NCBI RefSeq assembly: GCF_022348185.1
Contig: NZ_JAKRFD010000013.1
Span: forward strand, 62,001 to 126,000
Direction of reading: 5' to 3'
Origin: Epibacterium sp. Ofav1-8
GTDB lineage: Bacteria; Pseudomonadota; Alphaproteobacteria; Rhodobacterales; Rhodobacteraceae
Length of the DNA stretch: 64,000 bases
Part shown: in pieces, positions 9,330 through 18,251 of the stretch
Layout: every line of letters starts with the position of its first letter
How positions within the stretch are numbered: the stretch's first letter is position 1
Notes under the pieces: model-generated
Databases searched by the model: none
Seen by the model: the letters and a program-made list of their open reading frames with translations, nothing else
Told to the model about the DNA's origin: nothing
Position numbers and translations under genes: made by a program

Positions 9330-12300
9330 TCACAGGTCATTCAAAAGTGCCTCTAGATCGGCGTCTATATCGCCGTCCAAATCAGAATCGTCATCATCAC
9401 CAAATCCGGCGAGAAGCGCGTCGAGATCATCATCGCCGCGCTCGCCATCGTCGTCAAAATTCAAATCAAGCTCTGAGTCGTCTCCCGCGCTGTCCGGCGC
9501 TGGTTCAGGCCGGGGCGGTGTGAGGTCCGCCGGCGACGGCGCAGGGGCAGGCTCGCCCGTCCACGGCCCCAGCAGCGCCTCGCCCCGCAGCGAGTTGAAC
9601 GACGTCAAACGAATTTCATCCCGCCCCCGCACGGCTGCGATCGGCATGAAGCCTCGCTCCTTTGCGACAGCAATCTTATCAAGATCCACGTTCCGTTCCG
9701 TGCAAGGCAGCGCCACCTGATCACCGAAACGGTCCGTCACGTAGTGGTAGGGCATATCCCCCAACGACATGATCGATCCGAGTTGGAGCGATGCACCGTT
9801 CTCTTTGAACGATTTTGCCATCAGGATTGCCGCCAGAACCACAGGGTTGCCCCATAGCATGCCGCGCAAGCCCTCGCTCTGGGTGAATTCCTCGAAATCA
9901 AACGGATCAACCGGTTCGCCCTTGGCCCCATAGGGTCGGCGCAACAGGAAGCGCGGGGTCAACAGTCCGAGATGGCCGGCCTCGACCATTCCGGCAAGCG
10001 TATCCCAGGCATCAGCCACCAGTTTGGGGCGCTCGTCCTTGGGATGATCCCAGAAGGCAGGCGTCACGGATGCCAGAAAGGGGGCATCGACATGCGCCGC
10101 GACCCGGGCGAAGCGGCCCAGCAATTCCGCATGCGGCGGTGTTTCCTCAAATGTATAGAGCCCGATCAATGCCGAATAGGCGCCACGTCCATCTTCCGCA
10201 TCCATCGGCTCTTCTGTCAAAAGCCGCACAAAACCGCTCTCGGACAAGTCTTCCTGGGCGGCGAGATCGGCGGCGATTTCCTCCGCAGATACGTCATAGA
10301 GCATCACCTCCAGCGTATCATCCACTTCGACCGACCTCTGGATCAGGTCCAGTGATCGCCATTGCGCCTCGACCGACTGGAATTCCGGGTGATGCAACAC
10401 CAGTCGCATCGCATCAGACAGCGCCAGATCAACTGCTTCCTGCATGGCCCCGAGATTGGGATCCGGCAGGGCGCGGATATGCGGACCAACAACGCGCGCC
10501 AGCATGTCCTCCACCGGAGACGCTTCGCGCAACCTGTTGCCCGTGTCACCGATCAGCTTTTGAAAATCGCTCAGCCGTCTGTCCGCAGGCACAGCATTAC
10601 CGCCGGACCGCGCTTTGGGCGCACGGATCGGCGTGCCATGCGCCTCTGCCCAAGCCGCCAATGTCTTCATGGCGTGGTCCTTGGTGGTGCCGCTCTGCAG
10701 CTGTTTGCGCAGCCCGACAAGCTCCGAGAACAGCGTGACATTGTCATAGAGCTCATCCGGATGCAGGTCGTCGAACTCTCCCAGCTTGACGGAAATCCCC
10801 GCGCCGTCCTTGCCGATGGGCAGCACAAGCTCAGTGGCGAAACTCTCGATCACATCCTCAAAGGTATCGGGATCCAGAACCATGGGTTTGCGCTGTGCCA
10901 GTGCATCGCCCGTGTCGATCAGGCCCCGGGCGGCGCGGCCTGTGAAATCGCCAAAAACCGCCAACCGAAAGCGTTTGCGGTCCAGTTTTTGCGGCTCGGG
11001 ACGTTGCGCCGACATTGTTCCATAAGCCAGTTCGGGCTCCGGTTGTTTCGGAGCGGCCTGCTCCTCGCCGGTTTCTGAACCCGCATCGCCCGCCAGCAGA
11101 GCGTCCAGGTCGAGGTCGCCCTCGGCATCCTCATCAAGGTCCCCCAACAGCGCATCAAGATCTGCCAGATCGTCTTCTTCCTCTGCGGCTGCCGCGTCCT
11201 CCAGATCCCCAAAAAGCGCATCCAGATCATCGTTTTGACTATCGGTTTCCTCCGACATGTCGAGGTCCGCCAAGAGCGCGTCCAGATCAGTTTCGGCTGC
11301 CTCGGTGGCGTCGGTCACGGCGACATCCTCCGGTGTGGTCGAAATGTCTTCGGCGTGCGGCGGTTCCGGGTCTCCATCGGGCGCATCATGATCCGGCAGA
11401 TCGCCCAGCAGATCCTCAAGGATCGGGTCCGATGCGTCCTCATCGGAACTTGGGCCTTCCGACATATCAAGATCATCAAGAAGCGTATCCAGGTCAGCGG
11501 AGATCGTGTCCGCATCACCGCCTTCCCTGATGTCGATTTGATCGCCCGCCGCGTCAGGGTCAGCCGCAATCACACCGTCCGAGGGCTCATCCTCGTGGAT
11601 ATCGAGATCAGACAGAAGATCATCAAGGTCCAGATCATCATCTGCGGTTGGGGTTTCGAGATCCTGTTCCGGGGCGTCGGCCTCGATTTCGGACAGGATG
11701 TCATCCACTGCTGTGTCGCCCTCGGGAGAAGCATCTCCTACATCGATGTCGGACAGACCAGACAGGATGTCATCCGCAGCAAGAACACTTTCGTTTCCGG
11801 TTTCAGGCACTGGCAATTGATCCAATACCGTCTCTAGATCCACGGTTTCCGCATCCGCGGCCTGTTCCGCCGGTTCCAATCCGGCAAGGACATCATCCAG
11901 ATTATCCTGGGCTTCCTCAGTCGCGGCTGGCACGTCCTCCAGTATCGACGCCAGATCGCTCTCTGCCGTGTCGGATGTGGCCTCCACAGGTTCCAACCCG
12001 GCCAAAACCTCTGAGACATCAGTCTCCGGTGTCGTTTCAGTGCCACCGAAGTCATCCAGCATATCGGACAACGCGCGTGCGTCGTCTTCGTCATCAGTCT
12101 CAAGGACCGGGTCGAGACCCGACAACACATCATCTACGTCAGTCTCTGCTGTGGTCTCAGCCGTGTCCAGCGCGCCGACAACAGTCTCAAGATCGACGGT
12201 ATCGCCTTGCGTGGGCGTATTTACGACCTCGATCCCCGACAGCACATCATCAACATCAATGCCATCGTCGTCTGTCTCGGCCACTTCGAGGCTCTGAAGC

Positions 12301-13382
12301 ACCTCCTCTACACCCGCAGCGCGTGGGGGCTCGGGATCCTCAGCATCCGCAAGACTGGCCAGCACCTGCTCTGAAACATCAGTCTCTGGCGCGGCAGAGA
12401 TGGGTTCTTGTGCAGAAAGTGCGTCAAGGACGGCTTCGGAATCATCCTGATGGTCCGCCTCGAACGGTGTTTGGGCCGCGAGTGTGCCCAGAGCGTCGTC
12501 GACGGCTGTGTCCGCGCTGACCTCCTCCGGTGCCTGATCCGAAAGCGATTTTAGAACGGAGCCGCGCTGGTCCTCCTGCTCAGGCAGGGAGGACGCTGCC
12601 GCAGCCAGGCGCGACAGGGTTTCGTCATGATCAGACTTAGCCGGAAGCTCATCGGGCGCGGAGGCAGCCAGAGAAGACAGAACGCTGTCGGTGGCATCTG
12701 GCACAGGTTCCTCGGCCGGTGCTGCCGCACGCAGATCCGCCAATACATCTGTCGCTGCATCCTCCGTGCCCGCGTCCTCGGGCGCCTGGGCGGCCAACTG
12801 CGTCAGAACATCCTCGTGCCCGGGTTCCTCCGGCGCAGAGGCCGGTTGCGCATTGCGCAAGCTTTGAAGGGCTGCATCCGCCTCCGCATCGGGCCCTGCC
12901 CCCTGCCCCGCCAATGACGACAACAGACTCGGTGATCGCAGGACCGTTTCGATCAGCTCTTCGGCACCGGCCTTGCCATCCATATACGTCATGAGTTGTT
13001 CAAGCTGCTGGCGCGCCTCCAGCAACGGCCGCAAGGCATCTACCTTTGCCGCGACCGCCCCCGGTGTGAAATCGGTCATGCTCTCGAAGGTGAGGTCGAC
13101 GGCCAGCGTCCCCTCCCCCGTGAGCGTGTTGGGCACGGTGAAAGCGGCGCGCGGCGCCATCGACCGCATGCGTTCATCAAAGTTGTCGGCGTCAATCTCC
13201 AGGAATTTCCGATCCGCTATGGCAGGCTGCGGCGTATTCGATTTCCCCACCAGATCTGCCATGACGCCCATCACAAAGGGCAATTGAACCTTTTTCTCGG
13301 CGCCATAGAGTTCCACATCGTATTCGATCTGAACCCGGGGGGCCCGGTTGCGGGCGATGAACTTCTGCGCGCTATCAGTCAT
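9330..13382 (-). CDS. Giant fusion: TssB domain, about 630-residue acidic repeat region, TssB/TssC-like domain
   Basis: The product is about 1,350 residues. Residues 1-160 are a full TssB sheath subunit, about 80% identical by hand count to the separate TssB at 23581-24096. Residues about 160-790 are an Asp/Glu/Ala-rich region built from some 26 short units with a V/I-L-x-x-L core, drifting towards LDxLLxDLD at the end. Residues about 800-930 look TssB-like again (FRLAVFGDFTGR, then DPDTFEDV and DDLHPDELY), and about 940-1275 TssC-like (HHPEFQSVEAQWRSL matches TssC HNEEFQQLESAWRGL). An acidic tail repeats the LDALL motif. Start MTDSAQKF at 13382 matches the TssB N-terminus and overlaps the channel gene by 8 bp. 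The reading frame is intact throughout. Its role is unknown; incorporation into or capping of the contractile sheath is my inference. Confidence 0.9.
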   Translation of the reverse strand: MTDSAQKFIARNRAPRVQIEYDVELYGAEKKVQLPFVMGVMADLVGKSNTPQPAIADRKFLEIDADNFDERMRSMAPRAAFTVPNTLTGEGTLAVDLTFESMTDFTPGAVAAKVDALRPLLEARQQLEQLMTYMDGKAGAEELIETVLRSPSLLSSLAGQGAGPDAEADAALQSLRNAQPASAPEEPGHEDVLTQLAAQAPEDAGTEDAATDVLADLRAAAPAEEPVPDATDSVLSSLAASAPDELPAKSDHDETLSRLAAAASSLPEQEDQRGSVLKSLSDQAPEEVSADTAVDDALGTLAAQTPFEADHQDDSEAVLDALSAQEPISAAPETDVSEQVLASLADAEDPEPPRAAGVEEVLQSLEVAETDDDGIDVDDVLSGIEVVNTPTQGDTVDLETVVGALDTAETTAETDVDDVLSGLDPVLETDDEDDARALSDMLDDFGGTETTPETDVSEVLAGLEPVEATSDTAESDLASILEDVPAATEEAQDNLDDVLAGLEPAEQAADAETVDLETVLDQLPVPETGNESVLAADDILSGLSDIDVGDASPEGDTAVDDILSEIEADAPEQDLETPTADDDLDLDDLLSDLDIHEDEPSDGVIAADPDAAGDQIDIREGGDADTISADLDTLLDDLDMSEGPSSDEDASDPILEDLLGDLPDHDAPDGDPEPPHAEDISTTPEDVAVTDATEAAETDLDALLADLDMSEETDSQNDDLDALFGDLEDAAAAEEEDDLADLDALLGDLDEDAEGDLDLDALLAGDAGSETGEEQAAPKQPEPELAYGTMSAQRPEPQKLDRKRFRLAVFGDFTGRAARGLIDTGDALAQRKPMVLDPDTFEDVIESFATELVLPIGKDGAGISVKLGEFDDLHPDELYDNVTLFSELVGLRKQLQSGTTKDHAMKTLAAWAEAHGTPIRAPKARSGGNAVPADRRLSDFQKLIGDTGNRLREASPVEDMLARVVGPHIRALPDPNLGAMQEAVDLALSDAMRLVLHHPEFQSVEAQWRSLDLIQRSVEVDDTLEVMLYDVSAEEIAADLAAQEDLSESGFVRLLTEEPMDAEDGRGAYSALIGLYTFEETPPHAELLGRFARVAAHVDAPFLASVTPAFWDHPKDERPKLVADAWDTLAGMVEAGHLGLLTPRFLLRRPYGAKGEPVDPFDFEEFTQSEGLRGMLWGNPVVLAAILMAKSFKENGASLQLGSIMSLGDMPYHYVTDRFGDQVALPCTERNVDLDKIAVAKERGFMPIAAVRGRDEIRLTSFNSLRGEALLGPWTGEPAPAPSPADLTPPRPEPAPDSAGDDSELDLNFDDDGERGDDDLDALLAGFGDDDDSDLDGDIDADLEALLNDL

Positions 13383-14226
13383 CTTTGCGCTCCTGCGAGA
13401 GTGCCGCAACTTCCGCTCTCAGGGCGCGGATTTCATCGCGAAGTTCCACAACGTGCCCATCGACGACGTCTGTTTCCGACTTAACCAGATCGCGTAGTTT
13501 ATGAATTTCCGCCTCGGTCTCTTCTTCCACCGCCGATTGCATCGTGTTCACCAGAAGACCGATGAACAAGTTCAGCACGGAAAACGCGGTCACCACAATA
13601 AAGGGAACAAAAAACGCCCATGCTGTTGGATACACCTCCATGACCGGTCGGACGATTCCCATCGACCAACTCTCCAGCGTCATGATCTGGAACAGCGAAT
13701 ACAAAGAGCGCCCAAGCGTGCCAAACCACTCCGGAAACGCCGCGCCATACATCAACGTCGCCATGACCGCGAAAATGTAAAAGACGATGGAGATCATCAC
13801 GATGACGGCACCCATCCCCGGCAACGCGTCCAGCAATGCCTGCACCACCGCTCGCATCTGCGGGATCACCGACAACAGTCGCATCGCACGCAAGACCCGC
13901 AACCCACGCAGAGCAGAGAGCCCCTGCCGATCCGGCAACAGACCCAGCGCAACCACCACTAGGTCAAAAACGTTCCACGCCGAGGAAAAGAACCGCAATC
14001 CGTAGGCGTAGAGCTTCATGGCGAGTTCGACGATAAAGATCGCCAGCACCACATTGTCGATTATATCAAGCAGCTCGCCCACGTGGGCCTGCACCACCTT
14101 TGAGGTGCCAAGGCCCAGGGTTATCGCATTGAAGATGATCACCCCGAGAATGGCATTGGTAACGCTCGGCCGCTCGATCACGACCTGCGCCCAGGCGCGG
14201 CTTCCAAATGTCGGATTGGCGGTCAT
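13375..14226 (-). CDS. Prokaryotic voltage-gated sodium channel (NaChBac/BacNav type)
   Basis: This single-domain six-helix channel of about 283 residues belongs to the ion-transport family PF00520. S4 carries arginines at every third residue (ALRGLRVLRAMRLLS), the pore loop reads FQIMTLESWSMG, which is the TLESW selectivity filter of sodium-selective BacNav channels, and S6 (FSVLNLFIGLLVNTMQ) is followed by an acidic coiled-coil tail that in BacNavs makes a tetramer bundle. All segments needed for a working channel are present. I take the start at MTANPTF (14226); an upstream ATG at 14280 would add an Arg-rich stretch. It is transcribed with the T6SS genes: it follows tssH after about 220 bp and overlaps the next gene by 8 bp. 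Confidence 0.93.
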   Translation of the reverse strand: MTANPTFGSRAWAQVVIERPSVTNAILGVIIFNAITLGLGTSKVVQAHVGELLDIIDNVVLAIFIVELAMKLYAYGLRFFSSAWNVFDLVVVALGLLPDRQGLSALRGLRVLRAMRLLSVIPQMRAVVQALLDALPGMGAVIVMISIVFYIFAVMATLMYGAAFPEWFGTLGRSLYSLFQIMTLESWSMGIVRPVMEVYPTAWAFFVPFIVVTAFSVLNLFIGLLVNTMQSAVEEETEAEIHKLRDLVKSETDVVDGHVVELRDEIRALRAEVAALSQERKDD

Positions 14227-14446
14227 GTCTGACACGGTTCCTGTCTCCCAAGCTCTTCTGCGCACCCGCTCCGGGGGCAACCGCCCGCGCGGTTGTTGCC
14301 TTTTCCGGTTTAACCGGAGGGCTCCTTGCCTTGTCGGTATGGAGCCCGTTTAAATCACACCGCCGCAGCCTCCTGGCGGCACGCGGCTTTTATGGTCCCG
14401 GCCGTGTGAGGCGGCGTCTGCATCCGCCGCCCCCCGCCGGGTGTCT

Positions 14447-17176
14447 TCAATCGAAACTGTAGGTGAAGTCTCCGCCCTCCACTTCGATCGCAACCCGCTT
14501 TACTTCCTGCCCTTCCATCAGGCGACGTAGAAACTCGTTCGAAATATCCGGCAACATGGAATTGGTCACGATCGCATCGATCATGCGACCACCGCTTTCA
14601 AGTTCCTGGCACCGCTCGACAATCGCATCGACGACAGCGTCAGAGTAGCTGAAGGGCACGCCGTGGCTGTCTTCGACCCGCTTTTGAATACGGCCCAACT
14701 GAAGTTTGGTGATCTCCGCAATCATGTCGGGCGTCAGCGGATAATAAGGGATTGTCACCATTCGCCCCAGCAGCGCGGGTGGGAAGACCTTCAGCAAGGG
14801 ATCACGCAGCGCTTTTGCCAGACCTTCCGGATCGGGCAGCAGGTCCGGATCGGAACACATGTCCATCACCATGTCGGACCCGGCGTTGGTCGTCAGCAGG
14901 ATCAATGTGTTCTTGAAGTCGATGATGCGACCTTCGCCATCTTCCATCACGCCCTTGTCAAAGACCTGAAAGAAGATTTCGTGCACATCGGGGTGCGCTT
15001 TCTCGACCTCGTCAAGCAGGACCACGGAATAGGGTTTGCGACGGACAGCCTCGGTCAGCACGCCGCCCTCGCCATAGCCGACATAGCCGGGAGGTGCCCC
15101 TTTCAGACTGCTGACGGTATGGGCCTCTTGATATTCGGACATGTTGATGGTGATGACATTCTGTTCGCCCCCGTACATGACTTCGGCCAGCGCCAGCGCG
15201 GTCTCCGTCTTACCCACGCCCGACGTCCCGGCAAGCATGAACACACCGATGGGTTTGTTGGGATTGTCCAGCCCGGCGCGGCTGGTCTGGATCCGCTTGG
15301 CGATCATTTTCATCGCGTGATCCTGACCGATGACGCGTTTGGCAAGGTGTTCTTCCAAACTGAGAATGGTCTGGATCTCGTCCTTCACCATGCGGCCCAC
15401 AGGAATGCCGGTCCAGTCACCAACCACCGAGGCCACGGCCTGCTGATCGACGATCGGCAACATCAGCGGGCGGTCGCCTTGCAGGCTGACCAATTCGGCG
15501 TTCTTGGCCTTGAGCTCTGCCATCAACCCGGCGCGCGCCTCGTCGCTCAGCGGGCTGTCGCCGGCTTCGGTCGCGCCCGTGTCTCCGTCGTCTCCAGACG
15601 CCTGCTCGGTATCGACGGGCGCGGCGCCCTCCCGGAGTTTGGCGCGCAGGTCAAGGATGGCGTCCACGCAGGCTTTCTCCCGGTTCCACTGGGCGGTCAA
15701 GTCAGACAGGCGCTCTTCCTCTGCAACCTTGGCGGCAGTCACCGCCTCGCGACGATCCGCAACCTCATAGCCGGCCGTCTCGTCCCGACCGATGATCTCC
15801 AGTTCGGTGGTCAGCGCCTCGATCCGGCGCTGGCTGTCATCCACTTCTGCCGGGACCGCATGCTGGCTGACCGCAACCCGGGCACAGGCCGTATCCAGAA
15901 GGCTCACCGACTTATCCGGCAACTGGCGGGCCGGGATATAGCGCGCCGACAGAGACACAGCGGCCTCGATCCCCTCGTCCAGAACCTGCACGCGGTGGTG
16001 TTTCTCCAGCATCGATGCAATGCCACGCATCATCAGCACCGCCTTTGGGATCGACGGCTCCTCCACCTTGACCACCTGGAAACGGCGGGTGAGCGCCGGA
16101 TCCTTCTCAATGTACTTCTTGTATTCTGCCCAGGTGGTTGCACCGATCGTCCGCAGGGTGCCGCGGGCCAGAGCAGGTTTCAGCAGGTTCGCCGCATCGC
16201 CGGTGCCGGCGGCCCCGCCTGCCCCGACCAGCGTGTGGGTTTCATCTACAAACATCACGATCGGGGTCGGACTGGCCTGAACCTCGTCGATCACCTGGCG
16301 CAGTCGGTTTTCAAACTCGCCCTTCATGCTGGCACCGGCCTGCAACAACCCCACATCGAGGACCAGCAAGCGCACGTCCTGCAATGCCGGCGGTACGTCG
16401 CCGCGCGCAATTCTGAGCGCAAAGCCCTCGACAACAGCGGTTTTGCCGACGCCGGCCTCCCCGGTGAGGATCGGGTTGTTCTGACGTCGCCGCATCAAAA
16501 TGTCGACGATCTGACGGATTTCCTCGTCCCGGCCAACGATCGGGTCGATTTCGCCGGCCTTGGCCTGGGCGGTCAGGTCGGTGCAGAATTGCTCCAACGC
16601 TTCGCCTTGTCCCATGGCACCCGGCGCCATGGCCGCAGAGGCTTCACCGGGTTCCGCCCCTCCTCCGACGTTGGAGCCGTCTTGCGCGGTCAGCCTCTCC
16701 TCGGGCGATCCATCAGTGGCCACCGCAAAATTGTCCGCAAGATCATCTGCTCCGATGCGCGCCAGCTCCGGCGACATGGAACTGAGAATATTGCGCAGCG
16801 CTGGCGTCTTGAGCATCCCCAGCAGAAGATGGCCGGAGCGCACCTGGCTCGCCGAGTACAACAGCGATCCCCAGACCCAACCGCGCTCCATCGCATCCAT
16901 GAGATGATCGGACAGATCGGAAATCGTCGACGCGCCACGCGGCAACTGATCCAGCGCCCGTGTCAATTCTGTCGCGATCTTTCCGGTATCAAGGTCATAA
17001 TGGGCAATGATACGATGAATATCACTGTCCTGCTGCGCCAACAGCTGATGCAGCCAATGCACCAGCTCCACATAAGGGTTCCCGCGCATCTTGCAGAAGA
17101 CGGTCGCGCTCTCGACAGCCTGATATCCCAGTTTGTTGAGCTTGCCAAAAAGCGCTACACGGCTGATCTCGGTCAT
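14447..17176 (-). CDS. tssH: T6SS AAA+ ATPase TssH (ClpV)
   Basis: ClpV disassembles contracted TssB/TssC sheaths in the cytoplasm so subunits can be reused. About 909 residues: an N-terminal ClpN-like domain (about 1-160), AAA domain 1 with Walker [10 protein letters not shown] near 240, a coiled-coil middle (about 400-560), AAA domain 2 with GTSGVGKTE near 654, and the C-terminal ClpB-type small domain. I chose [11 protein letters not shown] at 17176 as the start because the preceding 58 codons are Arg/Cys-rich and unlike the family. It begins 1 bp after the tssG stop. The gene is intact. Confidence 0.96.
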   Translation of the reverse strand: MTEISRVALFGKLNKLGYQAVESATVFCKMRGNPYVELVHWLHQLLAQQDSDIHRIIAHYDLDTGKIATELTRALDQLPRGASTISDLSDHLMDAMERGWVWGSLLYSASQVRSGHLLLGMLKTPALRNILSSMSPELARIGADDLADNFAVATDGSPEERLTAQDGSNVGGGAEPGEASAAMAPGAMGQGEALEQFCTDLTAQAKAGEIDPIVGRDEEIRQIVDILMRRRQNNPILTGEAGVGKTAVVEGFALRIARGDVPPALQDVRLLVLDVGLLQAGASMKGEFENRLRQVIDEVQASPTPIVMFVDETHTLVGAGGAAGTGDAANLLKPALARGTLRTIGATTWAEYKKYIEKDPALTRRFQVVKVEEPSIPKAVLMMRGIASMLEKHHRVQVLDEGIEAAVSLSARYIPARQLPDKSVSLLDTACARVAVSQHAVPAEVDDSQRRIEALTTELEIIGRDETAGYEVADRREAVTAAKVAEEERLSDLTAQWNREKACVDAILDLRAKLREGAAPVDTEQASGDDGDTGATEAGDSPLSDEARAGLMAELKAKNAELVSLQGDRPLMLPIVDQQAVASVVGDWTGIPVGRMVKDEIQTILSLEEHLAKRVIGQDHAMKMIAKRIQTSRAGLDNPNKPIGVFMLAGTSGVGKTETALALAEVMYGGEQNVITINMSEYQEAHTVSSLKGAPPGYVGYGEGGVLTEAVRRKPYSVVLLDEVEKAHPDVHEIFFQVFDKGVMEDGEGRIIDFKNTLILLTTNAGSDMVMDMCSDPDLLPDPEGLAKALRDPLLKVFPPALLGRMVTIPYYPLTPDMIAEITKLQLGRIQKRVEDSHGVPFSYSDAVVDAIVERCQELESGGRMIDAIVTNSMLPDISNEFLRRLMEGQEVKRVAIEVEGGDFTYSFD

Positions 17177-17177
17177 A

Positions 17178-18251
17178 TCAGGTCCTTCCCTCTGTCGAGC
17201 TGTCTTGCCCTGCGCCGCCGTGCGCGGGGTACAGGTATAAATCATCTGCATCCGGACGTGTTGCGTCCGGGTCCGGGCGGCTACGCACCCAGCTCGTATG
17301 TCCCAGGCGCGTGGTCCCGCCGAGGCTGGCACGCGGCACCTCTTCGCCATCGAGGATAAGGTTCACGTCCCAATCAAGGCAATCACCGACATAGGACCGG
17401 ACGATGGCGCGCACGCGTTTGAGGCTCTCTCCCCCCGGGAGCAGCCTTTCGTAATCCGGCAACGACAAGGGGCCGATCCGCAGTCTGAACTTCGCTGAAC
17501 GGCTCCAGACCTTGTCACCGATCGACGTGGTTTTCCCAAGCGCCCCCGAGCCCAGTTGCCAGCGGTCATCGGGTTCCAGTTCGAGCCAGGATCCGACGAA
17601 CTCCTCCAGCTTCACTTCGACGCCGAGGAAGGAGGACAGGATCGAAACCAACCCTTCGGGGTTGCGCGCCTGTTGACCGAGATGACCGGCATAATGCAGC
17701 CGCGCCATGTCCGGCATCGCATCGCGCCCCTGCAGGTGGTCACCATGGTATCCGGCAAGCGCCGCCACCTTGCGCGCGATCGGGTCGTCACCTCTGTCAA
17801 AGCTCACTGCGGGCGAACCCTGGGACCAGGCACGATACAACAGGCTCAACAAACGGTGCGTCAGCATATCAGCAAACGCCACCATGGTTGGGTCCCGATG
17901 GTTGCGTTTGCGGTCGCGCGCATATTCCGTCAAATGCAGCGGCAAAGGCCCGGAGGGCCCGAACAGGCCGAAGAACCGGTTTGTCAGGCGCGCGGGCCCT
18001 GTGGCGCTTCCGGGTTTGAAATCGGCGATCGTCGACGGGGGAAACGCCAGCTCGGCCTCTTGTCCAAGGCGCAGCGCATCATGGCGTGGCCGCCGGCTTT
18101 CGCCAAGGCGCGGATGATCCCCGAAATGCGCCTCAAGCACGCGCAACGCCTGGAACAGGTGATGCTCCTGGGGTGAGTCGACAAGCTTGTCGAACAGGGT
18201 GTGTTGATCCCGGGTCACAGCGTGCGACCGAGACCTTTCTCTGGTCGCCAT
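17178..18251 (-). CDS. tssG: T6SS baseplate protein TssG
   Basis: TssG is the baseplate wedge partner of TssF. The 357-residue product shows the family N-terminus (FDKLVDSPQEHHLFQALRVLE at about 20-40) and the conserved FFGLFGPSGPLPLHLTEYA segment near 90-110. The ATG at 18251 has GGGGA about 10 bp upstream but overlaps tssF by 37 bp; a GTG at 18218 overlaps the tssF stop as GTGA and would remove 11 residues. I keep the ATG and regard the first 11 residues as uncertain. It is coupled to tssF upstream and tssH downstream. Confidence 0.95.
   Translation of the reverse strand: MATRERSRSHAVTRDQHTLFDKLVDSPQEHHLFQALRVLEAHFGDHPRLGESRRPRHDALRLGQEAELAFPPSTIADFKPGSATGPARLTNRFFGLFGPSGPLPLHLTEYARDRKRNHRDPTMVAFADMLTHRLLSLLYRAWSQGSPAVSFDRGDDPIARKVAALAGYHGDHLQGRDAMPDMARLHYAGHLGQQARNPEGLVSILSSFLGVEVKLEEFVGSWLELEPDDRWQLGSGALGKTTSIGDKVWSRSAKFRLRIGPLSLPDYERLLPGGESLKRVRAIVRSYVGDCLDWDVNLILDGEEVPRASLGGTTRLGHTSWVRSRPDPDATRPDADDLYLYPAHGGAGQDSSTEGRT

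Noticed and set aside
14281-14315. GC-rich hairpin (CAACCGC/GCGGTTG) between tssH and the channel gene as a terminator
   Set aside because: No T-run follows it in the direction of transcription of the T6SS genes.
14663-17359. Plus-strand open frame of 898 codons opposite tssH
   Set aside because: It is entirely antisense to an intact ClpV and shows His/Arg/Gly-rich composition typical of shadow frames.
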